Under the pieces are notes generated by a model. It was not told the DNA's origin and did no database searches. It worked only from the letters and a program-made list of their open reading frames with translations. Below are positions 32,453 to 38,406 of a DNA stretch of 38,406 nucleotides, piece by piece. The stretch lies in contig PWNZ01000029.1 of NCBI GenBank assembly GCA_003564135.1, forward strand, positions 1 through 38,406, written 5' to 3'. The translations under genes and the position numbers were made by a program. Numbering within the stretch: position 1 is the stretch's first letter; each line of letters starts with the position of its first letter. This stretch comes from Candidatus Cloacimonadota bacterium. Lineage in GTDB: Bacteria; Cloacimonadota; Cloacimonadia; Cloacimonadales; PWNZ01.

Positions 32453-33294
32453 TGTTTTTCCTCCGTCTTAACAGGGAAAGGATTAGTAGCTTCACCGGTA
32501 TAGACGCTGATATGTGGGAATGGTATCTCAATATCTTCCTTATCAAACCGTTCTTTTATATCTTCCATAATCGTTCTTTTCAAGTTTATCACATCACTTT
32601 TTTCAAACCATAGTCTGTATTGTATGAGCAAAGCGGAATCACCGAAATCATTGAGATACACAACCGGTTCCGGTTCTTCGAGGCAATAGGGATTATTGGC
32701 CGCCAGTTCTTTTAGTACTTTGATTACTGTTTTAAGATCTTCCTTGTAGGCAACACCGACCTCTAAGTCCATCCTTCTGATGGGGAAACGGGTTATATTT
32801 GTAGTTTCAGTTTTAATGATCAATTCATTGGGGATGCGGATAAACCGATTATCAAAAGTCCTGATCTTGACCGACAGCAAATCAACGGACAGCACGATAC
32901 CGACAGTGCCGCCGACTTGGATTACATCTCCGATCTCAAAAGGTCTTTCCGATATTAGAAATATCCCGCTTATGATGTTCGATACGCTCGTCTGTGCAGC
33001 AAAACCGATGGCTATACCAAATATACCTAAAGCCCCTAATATGGCTGAAAGCTGAAACCCGGCCTCATTTAACAAAGTAACAATGATGACACCCAAACCG
33101 ATGTAAAATACCGATTTCCTGACTATCATCTCAGTCTGTTGTGTATATTTTTTCTTAGCTGCCCGCCCTAACATATTCGATAGGATACGAATAAACGGAA
33201 ATCCGATTAAAATAATAACTGCGATCCTTATTACAAACACAATTCGTTCGGGTGTAAGCCATGTTCTGACTGATTCTAATAAAGATTCTAACAT
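32449..33294 (-). CDS. Small-conductance mechanosensitive channel (MscS family)
   Basis: A 281-residue inner-membrane channel. Three hydrophobic helices (about 15-37, 60-80, 85-105) are followed by the pore-lining and middle domain: GIFGIAIGFAAQTSVSNIIS, then FLISERPFEIGDVIQ and IRTFDNRFIRIPN. The C-terminal domain is the usual alpha/beta vestibule. It releases solutes during hypo-osmotic shock. TAGGAGG precedes the ATG. It lies 9 bases after the DUF432-like gene and overlaps the barrel gene by 4 bases. Confidence 0.93.
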   Translation of the reverse strand: MLESLLESVRTWLTPERIVFVIRIAVIILIGFPFIRILSNMLGRAAKKKYTQQTEMIVRKSVFYIGLGVIIVTLLNEAGFQLSAILGALGIFGIAIGFAAQTSVSNIISGIFLISERPFEIGDVIQVGGTVGIVLSVDLLSVKIRTFDNRFIRIPNELIIKTETTNITRFPIRRMDLEVGVAYKEDLKTVIKVLKELAANNPYCLEEPEPVVYLNDFGDSALLIQYRLWFEKSDVINLKRTIMEDIKERFDKEDIEIPFPHISVYTGEATNPFPVKTEEKQ

Positions 33295-33303
33295 CTAAAC
33301 CTC

Positions 33304-34089
33304 CTAACCTTTTAGAAAAGAAAAATCTGAGAACATTTTTTTATAGAACTTCTTAGAGAACTTTTCTCTGCCCGGGGACAGTTGTTTAGTGATCTCTTCA
33401 ATTTGAGGAGGGGTTTCAGGAATGTTTATACTGCTTTTCTGACCACCACCTTCAATAACTACATCAATTTGATTAGTCCATAAGTGTTTCTGACCTAAAT
33501 AAACCGAAAAATACTCAGTATGAACTGCAAACCTGTTAAAATTGAATAATGATGAGGACTGATTCTCGATACAAATTGGACAAGTAGCAGTATATACTTT
33601 CTCTTTCTTCTGTTCAATACTTGTGACAGCTCCCGATTTTACCGAAAAGCAAAGTTCGCCCGACATGGGATCTCCGAACCAAATATTGGATAGTATACGA
33701 ATAGGCACCTCAGTAAGTATATCATCATTACTTGAAGTAATCCTGACCGAAACCGGAATTGACACAAAAAAACAGGTCTTGTTGCCCGGCAAGACCTGAA
33801 CGGGAGCCTCCGGTCGCACTACTATAGGTCGAGTAGGCATAACCGGTACTAAACCGACGCTTTTATCAGCTTGATTTACTATCCATCTTTTCCAGGCAAC
33901 ATTTTCAGGTAATTCAGCCTCATGGGGTGTCTCCAGGATCTGTTCAAAGTTCCCCTCATTCTCTTTAGGCAATTGCTGTTCCGCAATTAACAGTTCATTG
34001 TCTTTCTTCAAAAACCACAGTGTTAAAGAGCCAATGCGGGAGACATAACATTTCCCATCATCGACTTGATGCTTAGTCCAAAAACTCAT
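33304..34089 (-). CDS. DUF432-like cytoplasmic protein next to MscS
   Basis: A 261-residue protein without signal peptide or membrane helix. The beta-rich body (about 70-240), the SIPVSVRI segment and the paired cysteines in ATCPICIENQ fit my memory of DUF432, a family often found beside MscS channels; I hold this as moderate. It ends with a basic tail (GREKFSKKFYKKMF). GAAGGAGG precedes the ATG and MscS begins 9 bases after the stop, so a channel-related role is suggested by context only. Confidence 0.6.
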   Translation of the reverse strand: MSFWTKHQVDDGKCYVSRIGSLTLWFLKKDNELLIAEQQLPKENEGNFEQILETPHEAELPENVAWKRWIVNQADKSVGLVPVMPTRPIVVRPEAPVQVLPGNKTCFFVSIPVSVRITSSNDDILTEVPIRILSNIWFGDPMSGELCFSVKSGAVTSIEQKKEKVYTATCPICIENQSSSLFNFNRFAVHTEYFSVYLGQKHLWTNQIDVVIEGGGQKSSINIPETPPQIEEITKQLSPGREKFSKKFYKKMFSDFSFLKG

Positions 34090-34195
34090 TAAATCCTCCT
34101 TCAGTCGGCTTCTGTGATAATTTTGGTTGTTAATCTAAAACCGATCACGTTCCAAGTAACGACCGGTTCGAACTTTACTAACTAAAGATGAAAGT

Positions 34196-34855
34196 TCAGG
34201 TTGTTTCGGTATCTCCTGTAGCTACTTGCCCCAGAACTATCTGCTCTATTACAGACAGCAACTCCGGCAAACCTTTTTTCTTTAGGGAAGAAAATGGTAT
34301 GATATTACTGTTGTCAACTGTAAAATCACGAGCTAATGAAGTTATAGTAGGTTTTATTTTGTTCTTTGGTATTTTATCGGACTTGGTTGCGACGACCAAA
34401 TAAGGCTTTTCATGCTGCTCCAACATATTGAACATGGCAATATCTTTGGGATCGGCTTTATGTCGGATATCAACCAGCACCAAGACTGCTCTCAAGGGTA
34501 CCCTCTCCCGAAAATAGTCGCTAACCATGCGGCGCCATTTTTCGCGTTCATTGCTACTGACCTTGGCAAAACCATAACCGGGAAGATCAGCCAAAGAAAA
34601 AAAGCCTTCCGCCGGCCCGGTTTCCGTATCTTCGCCAATCATTTTAATCCTGACCTCGAAGAAGTTTATCAGTCTGGTCTTTCCGGGAGTTGAACTGACC
34701 TTGGCTAAACTTTTACGATTAAGCAAAACATTGATCAAAGAAGACTTTCCAACATTAGACTTGCCGACAACTGCTATCTCGATATATGGCGTTGGATGAT
34801 AATCGACCGGTTTGACGGCACTTTTTATGAATTTTGATTCGACAATTGATATCAT
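34196..34855 (-). CDS. engB: Ribosome biogenesis GTP-binding protein EngB/YsxC
   Basis: A 219-residue TRAFAC-class GTPase acting in late large-subunit ribosome assembly. G1 is GKSNVGKSS, G2 lies in STPGKTRLINFF, G3 is DLPGYGFA and G4 is TKSDK. The extra acidic insertion IKMIGEDTETGPAEG sits between G2 and G3. The start at 34855 forms an ATGA overlap with the queD stop and gives a normal N-terminus (MISIVESKFIKSAVKP); an upstream in-frame start at 34894 would lie inside queD. Confidence 0.93.
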   Translation of the reverse strand: MISIVESKFIKSAVKPVDYHPTPYIEIAVVGKSNVGKSSLINVLLNRKSLAKVSSTPGKTRLINFFEVRIKMIGEDTETGPAEGFFSLADLPGYGFAKVSSNEREKWRRMVSDYFRERVPLRAVLVLVDIRHKADPKDIAMFNMLEQHEKPYLVVATKSDKIPKNKIKPTITSLARDFTVDNSNIIPFSSLKKKGLPELLSVIEQIVLGQVATGDTETT

Positions 34856-35223
34856 GACTCGTAATATACAACCGATGAGTTGTCTGACTCCCAAACCTCG
34901 GTCTCGATAAGACGGCCATTAATTGCGGCAAATTGATCTTTAAGCTTTAGGTAAATACACCTTGCTAATTCCTCTGAAGTTGGATTAGTATCTGAGAAAC
35001 ATGGCAAGTCATTAAGATATGTATGGTCGAACTCTGCGATCACAGAATTCAATAGCTGTTTGGCTTTACGAAAGTCAATTGCCATTCCTATGGAGTCCTG
35101 TTTCTCACAATTGATTGTCACCATTACTTTCCAATTATGACCATGCAGATTACAGCAGTCACCTTTATAGCCTGATAAGCTGTGTGCTGCTGAAAAGTTT
35201 GTCGTCACCTTTATTTTATACAT
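34852..35223 (-). CDS. queD: 6-carboxy-5,6,7,8-tetrahydropterin synthase
   Basis: A 123-residue enzyme of the 6-pyruvoyltetrahydropterin synthase family; the C-x-x-x-H-G-H form (Cys23, His27, His29 in CCNLHGHNW) marks QueD, the queuosine-pathway enzyme. His14 in FSAAH is the third zinc ligand. The C-terminal ETEVWESDNSS carries the pterin-anchoring Glu. TAGGAGA precedes the ATG. No other queuosine genes lie in this window. It overlaps engB by 4 bases. Confidence 0.92.
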   Translation of the reverse strand: MYKIKVTTNFSAAHSLSGYKGDCCNLHGHNWKVMVTINCEKQDSIGMAIDFRKAKQLLNSVIAEFDHTYLNDLPCFSDTNPTSEELARCIYLKLKDQFAAINGRLIETEVWESDNSSVVYYES

Positions 35224-35231
35224 TTCATCTC

Positions 35232-36143
35232 CTATTTTTTTGAGCTTGAAGCTCCTTTCTTTTCAATGATATAACTTTCGAGGATGGCAAGTGGCTGGTA
35301 AGACTTTTTTGCTTTTCTAAGTTGTTCAATCCCCATATCCTCTTCTCTATTTATATATTGGTACCTTGAACAGGCTTTTTTAGCTACTTCTTTGTTGATC
35401 ATCTGGGCCGACCCTTTAAAGTCACGGGCAAATTTCTCGAAATGAACTATGATAGTGTCCGGATTAAGCACCGAGTAGAGTGAAAAAGCTACCATCTGTC
35501 CGGCAACAATGATTTTTTTACCTTTTAATTGCAGCTCATCGTAAAAACTGAACGCCTTATAAAGCGCATTCTTTTCATAATTATACCCCGGATGTTTCCG
35601 GTGATGATCTGTAATCCATTTCTCAGACAAATCAAAACACTCGTTCGCATCTTCAGACTTAACATCCAATACTCGATAATCGGGATTAGCTCTGACAAAC
35701 TGAGATACCTGATTCTTTTTTTTCTGTAGTTTCTTGCCTTTTAAAGTAGCCAAGCGGTCGGAAAAGTAAATATAATCGGCATTATCACGATCAATGAAGA
35801 CTTCATAGTCCTGCAATTCTTCCTCGTGTTTTTCGATATATGCCTTGTCTAAGAATGATATTCTACCACACTTTCCTGCATCGTAGAACCTGTCAGAAAT
35901 CGCTTTAACAGTTTTGGGTGACAGCTTACTAGCTTGAGGCAGTAAAATACAATTCCAAGCCTTGTTATAAATAATCAAAGTGTTGGCCATGAAGGCAAAT
36001 TCAGCGTTGAACTGCGTACCCCAAATCAATAAATTAACCGGACTGAAGGCACTTCTCATGCAGTTATTTCGGTATGTAAACTCCCGTATAAAAGGTATAT
36101 CGTTAATGTCTATTTCTTTAAATTTTTCCAAGTCAATTTCCAT
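35232..36143 (-). CDS. DUF2156-family (phosphatidylglycerol lysyltransferase-like) protein
   Basis: A 303-residue cytoplasmic protein related to the C-terminal GNAT-type domain of MprF-like aminoacyl-lipid transferases. The N-terminal SAFSPVNLLIWGTQFN and the DYIYFSDRLATLKGKKLQKK segment are family hallmarks, as is INREEDMGIEQLRKAKKSYQP near the end. No membrane helices are present, so it is the soluble, stand-alone form whose substrate is unknown. It starts 23 bases after the GNAT gene and ends 8 bases before queD. Confidence 0.85.
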   Translation of the reverse strand: MEIDLEKFKEIDINDIPFIREFTYRNNCMRSAFSPVNLLIWGTQFNAEFAFMANTLIIYNKAWNCILLPQASKLSPKTVKAISDRFYDAGKCGRISFLDKAYIEKHEEELQDYEVFIDRDNADYIYFSDRLATLKGKKLQKKKNQVSQFVRANPDYRVLDVKSEDANECFDLSEKWITDHHRKHPGYNYEKNALYKAFSFYDELQLKGKKIIVAGQMVAFSLYSVLNPDTIIVHFEKFARDFKGSAQMINKEVAKKACSRYQYINREEDMGIEQLRKAKKSYQPLAILESYIIEKKGASSSKK

Positions 36144-36166
36144 TATAGAACAATCCTTAATTTTTA

Positions 36167-36568
36167 TTATTTTAACAGCATGGGTATGTAGTTTTTCATT
36201 ACTTTGAAACCAAGCCTCTCGTAAAAAGACTGCGTTCCCGGTTCACCTACCAAACCTATCCACGATAATTTATTCTCTTTAAGATAATTGACCAACTCTT
36301 TTATAATTGCCCCGCCAATCCCTTTATTACGGTATTCCGGTAAAACTGTCACGTCCTGAATATAGGCATCACTGACCCCATCAGATATAGCCCGGCCCAT
36401 ACCGACCATCTTACCATTATTGAACGCTCCTATAAAACAAAAAGTATTCTTTACTAGTTTATCTAAAAAGCTGAAATCGTCGGTCTCTTCCCACCAGCCT
36501 GCCCCTTTATAGAGAGCTACTAATTCATCTAAATCGGCTTGCTTGATAACTCTATAATCAATTCCCAT
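36167..36568 (-). CDS. GNAT-family N-acetyltransferase
   Basis: A 133-residue acetyltransferase. The acetyl-CoA-binding loop is in LPEYRNKGIGGAIIKEL (the Q/R-x-x-G-x-G/A motif), and the C-terminal AxxFYxxxGF equivalent is TQSFYERLGFK. The ATG at 36568 follows TGAGGTGA; a GTG six bases earlier is less likely. It is the first gene of the minus-strand cluster. The substrate cannot be read from sequence. Confidence 0.88.
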   Translation of the reverse strand: MGIDYRVIKQADLDELVALYKGAGWWEETDDFSFLDKLVKNTFCFIGAFNNGKMVGMGRAISDGVSDAYIQDVTVLPEYRNKGIGGAIIKELVNYLKENKLSWIGLVGEPGTQSFYERLGFKVMKNYIPMLLK

Positions 36569-36871
36569 ATTCACCTCATAACTTTTAACCTGAGACTATT
36601 TATCTGAGATTGTTATTCTGTAAAGGAAAATTGGCGATCTAATGCCTAACCACTACGCAGATGCTCTTCCAGTGTAAAAAGAAAGAATCCGGCAAACCCA
36701 ATCATCTCGAACTCTCTTTTTTCATGCGGAATCTGCTCAAACTCAGGGCTGCTACATCTTTCCCCTTTCACCTCCATACTAAAAATACCAAAACAGTTGA
36801 CAATATATCAGCTATTCTACCAAAGAAAAATAACTCTATGAAAGCATGAAATATCATTTCGGAAGGAATAA
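36569..36871. other. Divergent intergenic region
   Basis: About 300 bases between the minus-strand cluster and the 36872 gene. A TTGACA box lies at 36797-36802, 75 bases before the downstream start, without a clear -10. A 62-codon plus-strand frame here has no family resemblance or ribosome binding site. Confidence 0.5.
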
Positions 36872-37444
36872 ATGAAAAAAGTTTTGTTTTTACTGCTGGT
36901 TTTTTCAATCGTATTATCTCTTAATGCCGAGCTTAACCGGCTCAGGATAGTTGGTCAGGCCGAGCATAGACCGAATGCTATAGTTCAGGCCCGGTATCAG
37001 ACTGTCAATCGTGAACGGGCAGCCTGTCTGATATTTGTCACCGATCTCGATGTTGACCTTGATTTCCGGCCGCGGGTAGAACTTGTCGCCTTGACCAATC
37101 CGGCACCGGGGCAGCATCACGTCTATGTCGCTCCGGATGAAAGGGTGGTAACTGTTCATGCTTTAGGATATGCTCCCTTAATAGTTGTGCTACGCGATTT
37201 CGGGATATCGGTTCTCAGGAGCGGAGAGGTTTACGAATTGCAATTGACCGGCGATGAGCCGAGACGCAGAGACGATGTTGACCTTTATATAAGTTTTGAC
37301 ATACTTTCTTACAGTATAACAACATACGCCGACTTTACGGGATATACTACCGATGCTATCTCCATCTCGAATATGTCCGATAATTATCTCCTGTTTGCTT
37401 TGCATACTAATCATCCTCCCAGTTCATATTTAGATTGGATATAG
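36872..37444 (+). CDS. Secreted protein truncated by IS21-family DNA
   Basis: The frame encodes 190 residues, but only about the first 136 look native: signal peptide (1-19), then LRIVGQAEHRPNAIVQARYQ and TDLDVDLDFRPRVELVALTN, a beta-rich module that I know at the N-terminus of longer secreted FCB-group proteins. Its carboxyl part, from about VDLYISFDILSYS onward, is the reverse-strand image of an IS21 transposase gene (see 37285-37405) and so is probably not real protein sequence. GGAAGGAA precedes the ATG. The original protein was probably much longer; the cut lies near 37275-37290. Confidence 0.7.
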   Translation: MKKVLFLLLVFSIVLSLNAELNRLRIVGQAEHRPNAIVQARYQTVNRERAACLIFVTDLDVDLDFRPRVELVALTNPAPGQHHVYVAPDERVVTVHALGYAPLIVVLRDFGISVLRSGEVYELQLTGDEPRRRDDVDLYISFDILSYSITTYADFTGYTTDAISISNMSDNYLLFALHTNHPPSSYLDWI

Positions 37445-37540
37445 GCAATACATTATCGGTAAAATAGAAGATACCGGCGGTTGAAGTGGTAACTTTTCAA
37501 CCGAAACCACTGGTAACTTTTCAGCCGAAGGATACACACA
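37275..37540 (-). mobile_element. IS21-family element, left-end remnant
   Basis: Two direct repeats, TGGTAACTTTTCAACCGAA (37487-37505) and its copy with one change (37511-37529), 24 bases apart, are of the multiple-terminal-repeat type found at IS21-family ends. The outer end would be the CA at about 37540 (TGTGTGTATCC on the minus strand). Reading leftwards, these repeats are followed by a GGGAGG site and the beginning of an istA-like gene. The rest of istA, all of istB and the other end are missing. Confidence 0.75.
37285..37405 (-). pseudogene. istA: istA transposase N-terminal fragment
   Basis: About 40 codons survive: MQSKQEIIIGHIRDGDSIGS, then ISRKVGVCCYTVRKYVKTY. The pattern of a helix-turn-helix with G-x-S-I-x-x-I-S-R-K-x-G-x-x-x-x-T-V-R-K-Y matches the N-terminal DNA-binding domain of IS21 IstA. 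After Y-I at about 37287 the similarity stops. The start follows GGGAGG; an ATG three codons earlier touches that site. Confidence 0.75.
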
Positions 37541-37546
37541 TTGCGT

Positions 37547-37627
37547 GCCTTGGGTATCATCATATTCGTTCTTGGTTCTTGGTTGTTGGTTCTTGGTTGA
37601 GGATGTCATGGACGTTTATTATGTTTA
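37547..37627 (-). repeat. Mosaic intergenic repeat, copy 3
   Basis: On the plus strand it reads CCTTGGGTATCATCATATTC, GTTCTTGGTTCTTGG and then GTCATGGACGTTTATTATG, the inverse of 29620-29713. It begins about seven bases after the IS21 end. Confidence 0.7.
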
Positions 37628-37632
37628 AAGTT

Positions 37633-37663
37633 CTCCAGTGCAGCCTTTTTTGTTACACTGGGG
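37633..37663. repeat. CCAGTG hairpin, mosaic-repeat type
   Basis: CTCCAGTG and CACTGGGG pair around CAGCCTTTTTTGTTA. It is very similar to 7387-7414 (shared CCTTTTTTGTTACACTGGG) and follows repeat copy 3 directly. Confidence 0.6.
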
Positions 37664-37758
37664 AGGGCGACAATTTTCCCTGAGGGATAAAGAGCTTGAC
37701 GTTAAAAGGCGTTTTATTTTTTTGAACTTTCGACTAAAATGTTAAAAAGGTAACAGAA

Positions 37759-38343
37759 ATGGACAAGAAAGAAACTATATTGGAAAACGCCTCTGTCGTA
37801 TTCAGAAAGTACGGCTATCAGAAGGCTAAGCTCGATGACATCGCCAATGAGTGCGGTATGAACAAGGCCGGCTTGTATTACTATTTCAAGAACAAGGAAG
37901 ACCTTTTTATGGCAATGCTTAAAAGGGACATAGAATCGGTCAACAACCGTCTGAGATCCACCCTATCGGGCAGTGCTGCCCCTGCTGCGGCAATCAGGGA
38001 GTTTTTAATAATCAGGACAAAATCTTATGTCTTGATGAAAGATTATCTTGAAATGTTCATTGGCGGTGTAACTCCTCCAAGGCTCCGTGATTCAGCCCGT
38101 GCCAGCAAGAACAGGATGATTCAAGAGGAGATCAATCTTGTGGCAGGCTTTATAGAAGTCCATCATACCGGTCCTGATTTATCTAAAGTCGATATTAGAG
38201 GTATTGTGTTAATTTTGCTGGGTCTTAGTGATAAAATCGGAACTATGTCGTTGGTTGATGAGCTTAAAGTTGATATTGAAGAAACGATAGATTTGGCTTT
38301 GAGTTTACTGTTAAACCATCTTCCTATAAATTTTAAGGAGTAA
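37759..38343 (+). CDS. TetR/AcrR-family transcriptional regulator
   Basis: A 194-residue repressor-type regulator. The N-terminal helix-turn-helix is complete: ILENASVVFRKYGYQKAKLD, then DIANECGMNKAGLYYYFKNKEDLF (residues 6-50). The C-terminal ligand and dimer domain (about 60-194) is variable, as usual. It stops two bases before the ATG of an exported protein, so it probably controls its own operon with envelope or efflux genes beyond the window edge. AAAAAGG precedes the ATG. A TTGACG box lies about 60 bases upstream. Confidence 0.92.
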   Translation: MDKKETILENASVVFRKYGYQKAKLDDIANECGMNKAGLYYYFKNKEDLFMAMLKRDIESVNNRLRSTLSGSAAPAAAIREFLIIRTKSYVLMKDYLEMFIGGVTPPRLRDSARASKNRMIQEEINLVAGFIEVHHTGPDLSKVDIRGIVLILLGLSDKIGTMSLVDELKVDIEETIDLALSLLLNHLPINFKE

Positions 38344-38345
38344 TC

Positions 38346-38406
38346 ATGAAAAAATTTACATGCGCTACCTTTTTGGCAATAATAACCGTATCAATATTTG
38401 GACAGA
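38346..38406 (+). CDS. Exported protein, 5' end only (possible efflux outer-membrane component)
   Basis: The first 20 codons give MKKFTCATFLAIITVSIFGQ, a typical signal peptide. An AAGGAG site overlaps the end of the TetR gene. Position directly after a TetR regulator suggests a TolC-like or periplasmic adaptor protein of an efflux system, but the fragment is too short to confirm this. It is cut by the window end. Confidence 0.6.
   Translation, partial: MKKFTCATFLAIITVSIFGQ

Noticed and set aside
36661-36849. 62-codon plus-strand frame upstream of the truncated secreted gene
   Set aside because: No ribosome binding site, no family pattern, and it overlaps the likely promoter region.

Overview
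The window looks like a chromosomal segment of a moderately AT-rich, Gram-negative, anaerobe-like bacterium of the FCB group, with Cloacimonadota the closest fit. This is an inference from protein families, not from a marker gene. The clues are a secreted beta-propeller protein with a type IX-secretion-style C-terminal domain (YPNP start), a DUF3078-like outer-membrane barrel, PilX/DUF4900-like prepilin proteins, two-subunit Fe-S fumarase and many signal-peptide-bearing proteins of unknown role. Most genes have good AGGAGG-type ribosome binding sites.

Layout. 1-865: gene-poor, with pieces of a dispersed repeat. 866-6828: three tandem paralogues of a large exported prepilin-like protein; the middle one carries an in-frame TAA. 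6829-7612: terminator, a possible short transcription unit and repeat pieces. 7613-9415: PP-loop tRNA-thiolase-like enzyme and a metallo-beta-lactamase-fold hydrolase. 9897-14059 (minus): RecD2 helicase and the secreted propeller protein. 14220-17160 (minus): fumA-fumB-malic enzyme, a compact fumarate to malate to pyruvate module in which fumB has no ATG/GTG/TTG start. 17606-18951: a small unknown protein plus an RNA polymerase alpha-CTD/sigma region 4 hybrid protein. 19028-25436 (minus): secreted transglutaminase, then a cell-envelope cluster of cyclic-nucleotide-type sensor kinase, AMIN-like membrane protein and N-acetylmuramoyl-L-alanine amidase. A tRNA-Gly(CCC) gene lies on the plus strand at 21607-21682. 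25757-31297 (plus): a secreted repeat/HEAT protein, a sulfite-oxidase-fold protein that has lost its molybdenum-ligating Cys, dihydrofolate reductase, an ankyrin protein and dCMP deaminase. 31601-36568 (minus): seven closely packed genes (GNAT, DUF2156, queD, engB, a DUF432-like protein, MscS, DUF3078 barrel), with ATGA stop/start overlaps at two junctions. 36872-37540: a secreted-protein gene cut by the left end of an IS21-family element. 37759-38406: a TetR regulator and the start of an exported protein, probably the first gene of an efflux operon.

The most unusual items are the alpha-CTD/sigma-4 hybrid regulator, the triplicated prepilin-like genes with a broken middle copy, the Cys-to-Ser change in the Mo-cofactor site, the split AMIN/amidase arrangement, the IS21 end buried in a coding frame, and a mosaic intergenic repeat whose modules recur at four or more places in the window.
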